A DNA stretch of 64,000 bases from Thalassia testudinum (taxonomy: Eukaryota > Streptophyta > Magnoliopsida > Alismatales > Hydrocharitaceae): the NCBI GenBank assembly GCA_037157565.1, contig JAZHRO010000024.1, positions 8,810,501 to 8,874,500 on the forward strand, written 5' to 3'. The first letter of the stretch is position 1. Every line of letters begins with the position of its first letter. The notes beneath the pieces are model-generated. The model was not told the DNA's origin. It ran no database searches and saw only the letters and a list, made by a program, of their open reading frames with translations. The translations under genes and the position numbers were made by a program. This document shows positions 36,201-44,964 of this stretch, in pieces.

Positions 36201-39200
36201 CTCCTCCACACTCCTCCCCCATAGCCACCACCCCACCCCCGCCACCCTGCTCCACCCTCCACCACTACATCCACACCCTACTACATCCACACCCTACCTA
36301 GCGACAAAGGAGGTCTAACCATTGTCCTTGCCTTTAATCCCATTTATCCTTTACTCGCTGTGATGATTATTTTACTCTTTAACTGTCCTTGCCTTTAATC
36401 ACATTTATCCTTTACTCGCTGTGATGATTATTTTACTCTTTAACTTGTTAAATGAAAATCAAAATTTAAGATTTTTCCGTGAAAAAAAAGATAACCTATT
36501 ATAGAAGAACAAATTAGATATCAAATAATGCAATCATATGTGAAATAATCAAATAGAAAAATATAGAATTGAGTTGTACCGACCAAGAAAATATATAATC
36601 CACGCTTAGTCCATTGACAAATGGGTCGAAACTTAGGTCCACGATGACTTCTTAAAAATTCCATATATTCACCAAGAAGGTTTAATATTAAGCAATGTTT
36701 AAAAATTTAATTGCTGCATCTTGGACCTCTAGGGGTTAAGCCCTTAGGATTCAAGTCATTATACGGAATCCCAATGCATTGGCAAGATCTATTGGCAAAC
36801 AAGGAATATATTTTGAGCCTCGTTATAATTTTTCTTAGATGTTGAACTAAAGTACACATTTGCATATTTAGAGAGAGAATTTACAATTAAAATTAAATCT
36901 TTGTTGTTTTTACTATTTGATGCCTGTTCAATATTTCTTCGATGAATTCTTTTATTTATCGCTTGAAATCAAAACTTGGTTGGCCTATGTTATTTGGATG
37001 TTTCTTCATTGTACTATTATTTATGACCTAAAATAGCCCTCTTATTTCTCTGCCAACAACCCTTCCTCAAGAAAGGAAGGGAGGAAAAAGAATCCGCTAA
37101 TGAAGAGCAAATCAATCTACCCAAACCACAACATCTCAAAAAACAAGGGCTCCGAGATAAATAACCCCCATTGAGGTGGGCTTGCCAAGTCCAACCTTGT
37201 CACGAGGGTAGTCTTGGCAACCCCTTCTATTGCCTCTGTTTCCATCGCCCCCACCGTATGCCCCTAAATCTACTTTTCCGAGAGTGGTGCACCCTCTTCT
37301 AAAATTTCCCTTCGATCCGTCACACTTCTGCTTACCTATATAAGGAATGGATGTGAGATAAAAGAGCACGTCCTCCGTGCATATCATCAGCTGCAAGAGA
37401 GAACCTAAGCATCAAAGCACGTGCTTTTACCCTTTTCTACTATAGTGTTGGAGATAAAATGCTTCCTTTTAGTGTACACCTTCACCGAATGCACCATGGG
37501 CAAAGATGTTAGTTTTGTGTCATTACATTCTCTGTTCCGAAGCTATTTTGTCTCTCCATCTCTTCGTCTAACCGTGTAGGTAGCCTACCTGCTATCATAT
37601 GCCACCATCCATAGGAATTTATCTATCCATAACAATTTCCCACACCTTCCCTTGACTACAATGACTCTAAGTAATATGATTGTAGATCCTCTGTCAATAA
37701 GAATTACAACCCTAGAAAATATTAATATTATCGGTTATGATTTTTTTTGGGATATTTACATTCAAGCCACTATTAATTATAATCATACCTAATTACATCT
37801 ATATCCCTGAAAACTTCATATATACATCTATACCCCTATAAACTTACGTTGTTTATCACATATACCCTTCCATTAGTATTTAACGGTATAATACACTAAC
37901 CATGGTTGAGATGTAACCATGTCAAAACAAAGTTACTTCTAAAAAAGGAAAAAAAGAAAAAAGAAAAAAGAAAGCGCACCTTCCCCCTCCAACATCTCCT
38001 CCTCCTCCCCATAACTACCACCCCGCCCCCACCTCCTCCTCCTCCTTACAACCACCACCTCCTCCACACTCCTCCCCCATAGCCACCACCCCACCCCCGC
38101 CACCCTGCTCCACCCTCCACCACTACATCCACACCCTACTACATCCACACCCTACCTAGCGACAAAGGAGGTCTAACCATTGTCCTTGCCTTTAATCCCA
38201 TTTATCCTTTACTCGCTGTGATGATTATTTTACTCTTTAACTGTCCTTGCCTTTAATCACATTTATCCTTTACTCGCTGTGATGATTATTTTACTCTTTA
38301 ACTTGTTAAATGAAAATCAAAATTTAAGATTTTTCCGTGAAAAAAAAGATAACCTATTATAGAAGAACAAATTAGATATCAAATAATGCAATCATATGTG
38401 AAATAATCAAATAGAAAAATATAGAATTGAGTTGTACCGACCAAGAAAATATATAATCCACGCTTAGTCCATTGACAAATGGGTCGAAACTTAGGTCCAC
38501 GATGACTTCTTAAAAATTCCATATATTCACCAAGAAGGTTTAATATTAAGCAATGTTTAAAAATTTAATTGCTGCATCTTGGACCTCTAGGGGTTAAGCC
38601 CTTAGGATTCAAGTCATTATACGGAATCCCAATGCATTGGCAAGATCTATTGGCAAACAAGGAATATATTTTGAGCCTCGTTATAATTTTTCTTAGATGT
38701 TGAACTAAAGTACACATTTGCATATTTAGAGAGAGAATTTACAATTAAAATTAAATCTTTGTTGTTTTTACTATTTGATGCCTGTTCAATATTTCTTCGA
38801 TGTATTCTTTTATTTATCGCTTGAAATCAAAACTTGGTTGGCCTATGTTATTTGGATGTTTCTTCATTGTACTATTATTTATGACCTAAAATAGCCCTCT
38901 TATTTCTCTGCCAACAACCCTTCCTCAAGAAAGGAAGGGAGGAAAAAGAATCCGCTAATGAAGAGCAAATCAATCTACCCAAACCACAACATCTCAAAAA
39001 ACAAGGGCTCCGAGATAAATAACCCCCATTGAGGTGGGCTTGCCAAGTCCAACCTTGTCACGAGGGTAGTCTTGGCAACCCCTTCTATTGCCTCTGTTTC
39101 CATCGCCCCCACCGTATGCCCCTAAATCTACTTTTCCGAGAGTGGTGCACCCTCTTCTAAAATTTCCCTTCGATCCGTCACACTTCTGCTTACCTATATA

Positions 39201-42200
39201 AGGAATGGATGTGAGATAAAAGAGCACGTCCTCCGTGCATATCATCAGCTGCAAGAGAGAACCTAAGCATCAAAGCACGTGCTTTTACCCTTTTCTACTA
39301 TAGTGTTGGAGATAAAATGCTTCCTTTTAGTGTACACCTTCACCGAATGCACCATGGGCAAAGATGTTAGTTTTGTGTCATTACATTCTCTGTTCCGAAG
39401 CTATTTTGTCTCTCCATCTCTTCGTCTAACCGTGTAGGTAGCCTACCTGCTATCATATGCCACCATCCATAGGAATTTATCTATCCATAACAATTTCCCA
39501 CACCTTCCCTTGACTACAATGACTCTAAGTAATATGATTGTAGATCCTCTGTCAATAAGAATTACAACCCTAGAAAATATTAATATTATCGGTTATGATT
39601 TTTTTTGGGATATTTACATTCAAGCCACTATTAATTATAATCATACCTAATTACATCTATATCCCTGAAAACTTCATATATACATCTATACCCCTATAAA
39701 CTTACGTTGTTTATCACATATACCCTTCCATTAGTATTTAACGGTATAATACACTAACCATGGTTGAGATGTAACCATGTCAAAACAAAGTTACTTCTAA
39801 AAAAGGAAAAAAAGAAAAAAGAAAAAAGAAAGCGCACCTTCCCCCTCCAACATCTCCTCCTCCTCCCCATAACTACCACCCCGCCCCCACCTCCTCCTCC
39901 TCCTTACAACCACCACCTCCTCCACACTCCTCCCCCATAGCCACCACCCCACCCCCGCCACCCTGCTCCACCCTCCACCACTACATCCACACCCTACTAC
40001 ATCCACACCCTACCTAGCGACAAAGGAGGTCTAACCATTGTCCTTGCCTTTAATCCCATTTATCCTTTACTCGCTGTGATGATTATTTTACTCTTTAACT
40101 GTCCTTGCCTTTAATCACATTTATCCTTTACTCGCTGTGATGATTATTTTACTCTTTAACTTGTTAAATGAAAATCAAAATTTAAGATTTTTCCGTGAAA
40201 AAAAAGATAACCTATTATAGAAGAACAAATTAGATATCAAATAATGCAATCATATGTGAAATAATCAAATAGAAAAATATAGAATTGAGTTGTACCGACC
40301 AAGAAAATATATAATCCACGCTTAGTCCATTGACAAATGGGTCGAAACTTAGGTCCACGATGACTTCTTAAAAATTCCATATATTCACCAAGAAGGTTTA
40401 ATATTAAGCAATGTTTAAAAATTTAATTGCTGCATCTTGGACCTCTAGGGGTTAAGCCCTTAGGATTCAAGTCATTATACGGAATCCCAATGCATTGGCA
40501 AGATCTATTGGCAAACAAGGAATATATTTTGAGCCTCGTTATAATTTTTCTTAGATGTTGAACTAAAGTACACATTTGCATATTTAGAGAGAGAATTTAC
40601 AATTAAAATTAAATCTTTGTTGTTTTTACTATTTGATGCCTGTTCAATATTTCTTCGATGAATTCTTTTATTTATCGCTTGAAATCAAAACTTGGTTGGC
40701 CTATGTTATTTGGATGTTTCTTCATTGTACTATTATTTATGACCTAAAATAGCCCTCTTATTTCTCTGCCAACAACCCTTCCTCAAGAAAGGAAGGGAGG
40801 AAAAAGAATCCGCTAATGAAGAGCAAATCAATCTACCCAAACCACAACATCTCAAAAAACAAGGGCTCCGAGATAAATAACCCCCATTGAGGTGGGCTTG
40901 CCAAGTCCAACCTTGTCACGAGGGTAGTCTTGGCAACCCCTTCTATTGCCTCTGTTTCCATCGCCCCCACCGTATGCCCCTAAATCTACTTTTCCGAGAG
41001 TGGTGCACCCTCTTCTAAAATTTCCCTTCGATCCGTCACACTTCTGCTTACCTATATAAGGAATGGATGTGAGATAAAAGAGCACGTCCTCCGTGCATAT
41101 CATCAGCTGCAAGAGAGAACCTAAGCATCAAAGCACGTGCTTTTACCCTTTTCTACTATAGTGTTGGAGATAAAATGCTTCCTTTTAGTGTACACCTTCA
41201 CCGAATGCACCATGGGCAAAGATGTTAGTTTTGTGTCATTACATTCTCTGTTCCGAAGCTATTTTGTCTCTCCATCTCTTCGTCTAACCGTGTAGGTAGC
41301 CTACCTGCTATCATATGCCACCATCCATAGGAATTTATCTATCCATAACAATTTCCCACACCTTCCCTTGACTACAATGACTCTAAGTAATATGATTGTA
41401 GATCCTCTGTCAATAAGAATTCCAACCCTAGAAAATATTAATATTATCGGTTATGATTTTTTTTGGGATATTTACATTCAAGCCACTATTAATTATAATC
41501 ATACCTAATTACATCTATATCCCTGAAAACTTCATATATACATCTATACCCCTATAAACTTACGTTGTTTATCACATATACCCTTCCATTAGTATTTAAC
41601 GGTATAATACACTAACCATGGTTGAGATGTAACCATGTCAAAACAAAGTTACTTCTAAAAAAGGAAAAAAAGAAAAAAGAAAGCGCACCTTCCCCCTCCA
41701 ACATCTCCTCCTCCTCCCCATAACTACCACCCCGCCCCCACCACCTCCTCCTCCTTACAACCACCACCTCCTCCACACTCCTCCCCCAACCCCTCCTCCC
41801 CCATAGCCACCACCCCACCCCCGCCACCTTGCTCCACCCTCCACCACTACATCCACACCCTACCTAGAGACAAAGGAGCTTGCCGACGAAGGGACTAACA
41901 ACAAAGGAGCCCATCGCTTGCTCCCCTTCCTTCAACACCAATATCTTCAAGTCATGCTCCGCATGTGTCACCCACATCCTCGCCACCACTGTTATGTGGC
42001 TCCCTAGAAACAACTCACATAGCAACACCGCCATCCCCTTCCCCTTCACGAACTCCACACCCAACATCACAATCGAGTTCGACAACTCTCCTCTGCCCTC
42101 CTCTACACAGCAGCGGCGGCGGCAATCAAGTTACCACCTTGGAGCACCAAAAAGAGCTCCTTTCCTGCCCTCCACGCCTCCACGATGAGGTTGTTGTACC

Positions 42201-44693
42201 TCCTAGGTTGATGTTGTGGGAGACGTGACCGGAGATAAAGGAGAGCATGGCATTCCACAAAAAGGGAAGGAGCTGACAACGAAGTAGCTCGCCAAGGGAG
42301 CTGATGAAGGAGCTCATCAATGAAGGTGATGAAGGAGCTGATGATGGGATGACAAGGGAAGAGGAGGTGGACGTTTTATGAGAAAATGGTGAAAAAATAT
42401 TATGGGGGTATTGATGTAATTTTTAGACTTTATGCCAATAAAGTCAACAGCATTAGAAGAATATTCCATGGAACATTCTCCTCTAACTAACGAAAATGTA
42501 ACCTAGGGGTATAAGTATGTCTAATTAGTATGTTTCTAAGGGTATAGATGTATCTATGAAGTTTTTAGAGATACAGATGTAACTAGGTATGATTATAGGG
42601 GCATGGATGTAAATATCTTTTTTTTTTAAATAATGGTTTTGTGACATTACTTTTTGTTTCCATAGGTTCAACACAATTAATGAATCAACAAGTTAAAACA
42701 ACTTTTTTTGAAGGCAACAAGTTAAAACAGTTGGCATCACCTACCGTAAATAAGTAGACATCACTCATTGTTGTCCAAGCGAAATCTATATCTAGCGAGG
42801 TACCACAATTAATTTTGCTCATGATTGAAACCTACTGATAAAGTTGTCATTTTAAATCTACTGTCTTATTGCATCAGGAGATAATTTGAGACCTCATGAA
42901 AGATTATTGTTTTAGTTCTTGTTTTCCAAACTTCAATGGGGCAAGTTGGCATGCATATAAACTTGGGGTGTCTAGTGTCAACAAATAATATGAAATTAAA
43001 TCTAGCAAGAGTGCTCTAGCTCTTTGTCTAAAAAAGATATAATTTTCTTGGTACAAGATGTACTCGTCATGGCAATAAATAATTGACATTGAATGGTATG
43101 TCAAATTGTGTGATATCGAAATATTGTAACCGGAAGTAATTTATCTAACTGATTTTTTAATATTGCATGTTATCTTTTAAGCAAAAGATGGCTAGTACTA
43201 ATAATTGTTGTCTTAAATTACTACTGCACAATTAGTTGACCCCATTGACTAGTAGCATTGGTTGATTCAAGTCAACAGTGGTAGCTAGATTAATCAGATT
43301 AGAGAATTCCTAGTTTGATAGGGTCAAATTGGGTTGCAGATTTAACCAAAATTCAACCCAATCCAATCCAATCCATGTGCCCCTATATTGACAGCAAATC
43401 AAGGTAGACATGCCATACCAAAGCAAATCCATGTAAACATGCAAATCTCATTCCTATGCACATTCCAATCAACATTGATGATAGAGCATCTCGGGCATAA
43501 AACTGACGCAAGTTATGGCACTGGTGTTTCTCTCTACAGAACTGGCACTAGCACTATCTTTGGTCTATTATAGCCTCAATTCTATGATACAGAAGTGAGA
43601 TTGAACAACCAGACATCCATCTCCACCCTCCTCCTTGCTCCCTCTTCACCAGTGATAGCTCCTCCCTCTCCAACCTAACACCACCTAAACAAAATCAACA
43701 ATTTCCAAAAAAAGCATTCCCTTCCCAAAAAGGTACCTCCATCTCTCCCCTTCCTCTTCTCCTACTCCTTAACACATCCTCCTCCAACCCCCACCCCTCG
43801 ACATCAACAATTAAGGTTCTCAGGGTACACACGTGAATGCATGCGCAAACAAGCGAGTTTCTTATATCCTATTTGCAAATGCCTATGGGACCTTATTAGC
43901 TTACTTTCTAGCCCTTCTCATAATGTGCATTTGCTGTAACATGAGGAAACGTTACACTCCCAGGAACAAAGGGATCAAAAACTCCGGCACTCCACTCAGG
44001 ATTCACAAGTTGTACTTTTCCAGTTAGCCCGTAAGGATCTGATATCGATACATCATATCTAATCTAAATACCAAGAAAGTAAATAGACTTATGTAACATC
44101 ATCTGGATCACTTACCAGGGGCCCACTCCATGTAATCCACGCGGTGCTGCCGATGCCGGTGCAGCCCCATGATCTCGTACCTGTCCACGACCCAAAGACC
44201 CTCAGCTCAAGCTTCGATACGCGAATCAAAACCACCTCGAAACAATCCATAGACAATAACAATCTTAAAAAAAGACAAAACGAACCCCGATGCGGCTTCG
44301 GAGATGGTGACGAAGCGGTTGACGAGCTCCACCTTCCGATCCTTCAAGGCCTTGTGGCTGACGGATCGAACACTGTTAGGGACATCGGAGAAGAAAAGGA
44401 GGGAGTGAAGGGGGGTGTTACCGGTCGCGGAGGAACTGGGCGAAGGACTTGTCGGTGATGCCAAGCATGGGGAGGAAGCCGACTGGGTCGACGTCGGGCT
44501 TCCGCCGGCGTGGGCGGTGCCTCCTGGGGCCGCGGTCGTCGGCGGAGCAGCGCACGGGGGTGGTTCTGCGGAGACGAAGGCGGCGGGTGGTGGTCGTGGT
44601 CGTGGTCGTGTAGGGGAGGAGAGGGAAGTGGTGGTGTTTGGAGGGGTTTGAGAGGGGAAGAAGAGGGGTTAGGAGTAGACAGGAGGACGCCAT
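4914..44693 (-). CDS. SBE3: 1,4-alpha-glucan-branching enzyme 3, plastid (SBE3-like), 5' half of gene, six exons
   Basis: The coding exons are 44422-44693, 44286-44357, 44116-44180, 5591-6268, 5093-5265 and 4914-5003. All introns are GT/AG, phases match at every junction, and the sum is 1350 nt (450 codons) with no stop. Residues 1-50 form a Ser/Thr/Arg-rich plastid transit peptide with a VRC/S cleavage-like site at 47-50. GDFNGW at 145-150 begins a CBM48-like glycogen-branching N-terminal domain. [12 protein letters not shown] at 394-405 and GYNAIQL at 429-435 mark the start of the GH13 catalytic barrel. The catalytic residues would be encoded beyond the left window edge. Branching enzymes make alpha-1,6 links in starch; this divergent class 3 (Arabidopsis At3g20440 type) is about 900 aa, so about half is here. 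Its precise role is less certain than for SBE1 and SBE2. Splice sites and frame look intact despite a 37.8-kb intron. The start is the first ATG before the transit peptide. Confidence 0.93.
6269..7077. other. Intron sequence between exon 4 and Copia-1
   Basis: Chance frames occur at 6436-6834 (-) and 6910-7104 (+). The plus frame would run on across the Copia-1 target site, from about 7082 to 13322, so it may be a remnant of an older repeat. No domain was recognised. Confidence 0.4.
7083..7216 (-). repeat. Copia-1 3' LTR
   Basis: This 134-bp repeat matches 13185-13316 and has TG/CA ends. It contains a TATA-like TTTATATA near 7131-7138. Confidence 0.9.
11342..11965. repeat. Direct repeat pair bracketing captured DNA in hAT-2
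   Basis: The segment AGGATGCCTAAAAAATGTAT followed by ATATCG motifs, a T-run and ACGTGTGTG or ACATGTGTG occurs at about 11344-11415 and again at about 11915-11965. The copies flank the copia-derived segment in the same orientation. A short (TG)n/(CG)n run follows the first copy. Confidence 0.7.
11483..11870 (+). pseudogene. Captured copia protease/pre-integrase fragment inside hAT-2
   Basis: The plus strand reads [10 protein letters not shown] near 11488-11517, then a [13 protein letters not shown] block. In shifted frames near 11750-11820 come MFQDII and [14 protein letters not shown] residues. DSGAS is the copia aspartic-protease motif, and the following blocks match the region before GAG-pre-integrase. 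The orientation is opposite to the host Copia-1, and the protease motif is better preserved than that of Copia-1, so it comes from another element. Confidence 0.7.
13173..13184 (-). promoter_or_regulatory. Copia-1 primer binding site (initiator-Met tRNA type)
   Basis: On the minus strand TGATATCAGAGC directly follows the 5' LTR. It differs at one base from the usual TGGTATCAGAGC complementary to the tRNA-iMet 3' end. Confidence 0.85.
13185..13316 (-). repeat. Copia-1 5' LTR
   Basis: This 132-bp repeat is the partner of 7083-7216, with TG/CA ends, followed by the GTTTG duplication. Confidence 0.9.
13410..13938 (-). repeat. Copia-2 3' LTR with hAT-3 inside
   Basis: It starts TGTGAAAAGAGAATAAG and ends CTCTCAACA. 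It aligns with 28353-28480 over AAACCTCAAGGAAAA, GGACAATTACA and related blocks. Confidence 0.85.
13558..13908. mobile_element. hAT-like MITE hAT-3 (GGCATGCC-rich)
   Basis: It is 351 bp long and flanked by a perfect 8-bp duplication ATGAACTA (13550-13557 and 13909-13916). The ends CATTGATTTAAATGC and CAAGGTTCGAAATGC (right end, reverse complement) form imperfect inverted repeats that resemble hAT-2. The body is packed with GGCATG/CATGCC and TCGGCA motifs. It is inserted in the Copia-2 3' LTR. Confidence 0.8.
15225..15478. mobile_element. Tourist-like (PIF/Harbinger) MITE
   Basis: It is a 254-bp element with inverted ends GGCACCATTTGTTTGCAGGG and GGTACCATTTGTTTTGAGGG (right end, reverse complement). 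It is flanked by the 3-bp duplication TAA (15222-15224 and 15479-15481). Both the TIR type and the TAA site fit Tourist MITEs. It is inserted in Copia-2 RT. Confidence 0.88.
16772..16911 (+). repeat. Copia-3 5' LTR
   Basis: This 140-bp repeat begins TGT, ends TTCAACT and is the partner of 21807-21950. It contains TCTCTCTATATAGACA, a likely TATA box. Confidence 0.92.
16912..16923 (+). promoter_or_regulatory. Copia-3 primer binding site (initiator-Met tRNA type)
   Basis: TGATATCAGAGC directly follows the 5' LTR and differs at one base from TGGTATCAGAGC. Confidence 0.85.
17632..21809 (+). pseudogene. Copia-3 gag-pol remnant
   Basis: Gag starts with the ATG at 17632 and includes [13 protein letters not shown]. 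The knuckle [14 protein letters not shown] lies near 18390-18430. The protease motif [13 protein letters not shown] is near 18630. GAG-pre-integrase WHRRLGHPS is near 19017 and the integrase block [13 protein letters not shown] near 19460. RT begins near 20380; [14 protein letters not shown] with an intact YVDD is near 20856. RNase H lies at about 21400-21780 ([14 protein letters not shown]). Several stops are TAG where Gln or Trp is expected, and frames shift near 18715, 18960 and 19285. It cannot produce a full polyprotein. Confidence 0.93.
21807..21950 (+). repeat. Copia-3 3' LTR
   Basis: This 144-bp repeat starts TGTTGAGTTACATG, ends CTTCAAGT and is followed by the TAATA duplication. Confidence 0.92.
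23361..23913 (-). pseudogene. rrn16: Plastid 16S rRNA fragment in the nucleus (NUPT)
   Basis: The plus strand is antisense to plant plastid 16S rRNA, from CCCAGGGCATAAGGGGCATA at the left to ACCGGAAGTTCCCACTACCC at the right. Diagnostic blocks include ACGGCACGAGCTGAC, GCATCGAATTAAACCACA, CCCCCGTCAATTCCTTTGA and AGCTACAGCACTGCACGGG. It matches the plastid rather than the mitochondrial version around TTCTTC-CTTTGCATCGAA. It covers roughly the middle third to the 3' half of the rRNA, with many substitutions (mostly C-to-T/G-to-A type) and small indels. It is not a working rRNA gene. Confidence 0.93.
24024..24036 (+). promoter_or_regulatory. TATA-box candidate in solo LTR
   Basis: TTTATATAAATAG is followed by pyrimidine-rich DNA. 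It is a plausible LTR promoter if the LTR is transcribed in the plus direction. Confidence 0.45.
24590..25740. repeat. Low-complexity purine-rich then alternating purine/pyrimidine tract
   Basis: About 24590-25090 is GA-rich on the plus strand. About 25140-25740 is dominated by TGTGTG, ACATAC and TATATA steps. The long frames here, with His-Thr or Tyr-Ile runs, are products of this composition and not genes. Confidence 0.75.
27318..28341 (-). other. Copia-2 5' internal region, gag not recognisable
   Basis: This lies between the solo LTR and the Copia-2 primer site, where gag should be. A 119-codon frame at 27371-27730 (-) shows no motif I recognise. It may be decayed gag or another insertion. 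Confidence 0.4.
28342..28352 (-). promoter_or_regulatory. Copia-2 primer binding site
   Basis: On the minus strand TGGTATCAGAG directly abuts the LTR start at 28353. It is an exact match to the tRNA-iMet primer type. Confidence 0.88.
28353..28485 (-). repeat. Copia-2 5' LTR (outer part lost)
   Basis: It aligns with the left LTR for about 130 bp and then similarity stops, about 40 bp before the expected end. Confidence 0.75.
28486..28857. other. Unassigned intron spacer
   Basis: It contains two short GGCTTGG-GTTGCAAAG repeats near 28480-28530. Nothing was recognised. Confidence 0.35.
28858..31390 (+). mobile_element. LINE (L1-type) 5' half, LINE-C
   Basis: The plus strand carries an L1-type ORF2 start. 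Endonuclease blocks [17 protein letters not shown] and [12 protein letters not shown] lie near 30380-30510, an LDRFLYS-like then EHPFSDH block near 30640-30730, and the beginning of RT ([12 protein letters not shown], then [10 protein letters not shown]) near 31260-31350. The sequence stops at the poly-T of LINE-D. Open frames at 28858-29070 and 29200-29451 may be ORF1 remnants. hAT-4 is inserted at 29401-29967. The 5' border is uncertain. Confidence 0.75.
29401..29967. mobile_element. hAT-like element hAT-4 (AGGCGA/GGTGAC-rich)
   Basis: The ends CAATGTTGTCAAGGTAG and CAAAGTTGTTAAGATG (right end, reverse complement) match the hAT-1 TIR type. Both subterminal regions carry AGGTGAC, TCGCCT and GGCGAC variants around an AT-rich core. 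The flanking 8-mers AGGGTATG and AGGGCTAA agree at only four positions, so the duplication has decayed or the ends are off by a few bases. Confidence 0.6.
31391..35810 (-). mobile_element. LINE (L1-type), nearly full length, LINE-D
   Basis: A 13-nt T-run at 31391-31403 is the 3' poly(A) tail of a minus-strand LINE. Going right come a C-terminal block with WGIWLGRN (about 31580), the zinc-binding domain ([20 protein letters not shown], then [15 protein letters not shown]) at 31920-31750, and RT blocks ([10 protein letters not shown] near 32230; the region aligned with the PDGF block near 32600). Sequence upstream of RT lies near 33000-32830, and an endonuclease start [10 protein letters not shown] near 33715. 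Sequence from 34380 to 35810 would be ORF1. Stops interrupt every part. It is inserted in or next to LINE-C. Confidence 0.78.
33845..34373. mobile_element. Putative hAT-like MITE hAT-5
   Basis: The left end CAGGGGTGGGCGTTCAATCG and right end (reverse complement) TAGGGGTGAGTATGATTTG are typical of plant hAT MITEs that end in CAGGGGTG. CCTACACAG (left) and CCTACACACAG (right) may be a decayed target duplication. It lies between the ORF1 and ORF2 parts of LINE-D. Confidence 0.45.
36323..36444. repeat. 61-bp direct duplication inside each array unit
   Basis: TGTCCTTGCCTTTAATC and the following sequence to CTCTTTAAC occur twice head to tail (36323-36383 and 36384-36444). They differ only at CCCATT/CACATT. 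The pair is repeated in units 2 and 3. Confidence 0.95.
36449..37715. repeat. Segment B, first copy (1,267 bp)
   Basis: The same 1,267-bp segment recurs in units 2 and 3 and, alone, at 47834-49100. On the minus strand its right end reads [14 protein letters not shown], faintly resembling a gypsy protease, but no intact domain supports this. Confidence 0.85.
41465..42617. mobile_element. Mutator-like element (MULE) with long inverted ends, 1,153 bp
   Basis: The left end GGGATATTTACATTCAAGCC and the following 150 bp match the reverse complement of the right end (AGATATTTACATCCATGCCC and following). They share CATACCTA-TTACATCT and ATACATCTATACCC blocks. Nine-base flanks are ATTTTTTTT and TTTTTTTTT, which fits a MULE duplication in a T-run. 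The core is GC-rich with frames at 41880-42188 (+) and 41864-42085 (-). No transposase is seen, so a Pack-MULE with captured host DNA is possible. Its left arm differs by small indels from the arms in the array. Confidence 0.78.
42618..44115. other. Intron sequence next to SBE3 exon 3
   Basis: It is AT-rich. A run of CCAATCCAATCCAATCC ending TGTGCCCC near 43360-43385 resembles the end of a hAT MITE, but the partner end was not found. A pyrimidine-rich stretch lies at 43620-43800. No coding exon was found. Confidence 0.45.
44116..44693 (-). CDS. SBE3: SBE3-like exons 1, 2 and 3 (transit peptide and N-terminus)
   Basis: Exon 1 (44422-44693) begins with the ATG at 44693 and ends CGACCG/GTAAC. 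It encodes the transit peptide, then DPVGFL and FAQFLRDR. Exon 2 (44286-44357) starts after GTCAG, encodes [15 protein letters not shown] and ends GCATCGGG/GTTCG. Exon 3 (44116-44180) starts after GGACAG, encodes [19 protein letters not shown] and ends CCCCTG/GTAAG. Introns 1 and 2 are only 64 and 105 bp, in contrast to intron 3. The exons are GC-rich. Confidence 0.95.
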
Positions 44694-44822
44694 GAGGAGG
44701 TGGTGGTTTCCGTGAAGAGAAATGGGGTGAGAGAGGAGTGAGAGGCCGTTGGTGGGATGGGAAGAGGGAAGGGGAGACAGGGGTTTTGGGTTTTGGTTTA
44801 AGATAAGGCGGACGTATGTCTT

Positions 44823-44825
<3 letters not shown>

Positions 44826-44857
<32 letters not shown>
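44826..44857. repeat. (TC)16 microsatellite in SBE3 leader
   Basis: An uninterrupted TC repeat begins about 130 bp upstream of the SBE3 ATG. On the sense strand it reads GA. Confidence 0.9.
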
Positions 44858-44860
<3 letters not shown>

Positions 44861-44954
44861 TCTTTCTTTTTTTAATTTTTCTTCAACTTTCACCATGGGA
44901 CGACTCCTTGCAATCCCCTCCACGTTAGATATCATACCCAAGTAACTCTTCATT

Positions 44955-44964
44955 TTTATATAAA
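44955..44964 (-). promoter_or_regulatory. TATA-box candidate for SBE3
   Basis: TTTATATAAA lies about 265 bp upstream of the ATG and just upstream of the GA-rich leader. Position and sequence fit, but the transcription start is unknown. Confidence 0.35.

Larger units (their letters stand above)
35858..41431. repeat. Tandem array of three 1,858-bp units
   Basis: Units are 35858-37715, 37716-39573 and 39574-41431, spaced exactly 1,858 bp. Each holds AAAATATTAATATTATCGG flank, the left 420 bp of a MULE, a 61-bp sequence twice, and a 1,267-bp segment B. I see only isolated differences, such as GATGAATTC versus GATGTATTC (38805) and GAATTAC versus GAATTCC at the end of unit 3. Repeated 69-codon and 86-codon minus-strand frames have no domain, and the first is low-complexity. 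Confidence 0.95.
6269..44115 (-). other. Giant intron 3 of the SBE3-like gene (37,847 bp)
   Basis: Exon 3 ends at 44116 with CCCCTG/GTAAGTG. Exon 4 starts at 6268 after GGTGCAG. The split glycine codon (G plus GT) joins in frame. The intron is filled with transposons on both strands: three copia elements, a solo LTR, two LINEs, several hAT elements, a Tourist MITE, a MULE and a tandem array. The phase-consistent join supports one transcription unit; RNA evidence is needed to prove splicing over this distance. Confidence 0.88.

Noticed and set aside
36081..40006. Repeated 69-codon frame ([10 protein letters not shown]..., 36081, 37939, 39797) as a small gene family
   Set aside because: It is antisense to a CCACC/CTCCTC low-complexity stretch in the MULE arm and ends in a poly-Phe run from an A-rich tract; it is repeated only because the DNA unit is repeated.
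35858..41431. Tandem units as a CRISPR-like or satellite array
   Set aside because: The 1,858-bp period with transposon content, only three units and eukaryotic context fit segmental duplication, not CRISPR or centromere satellite.
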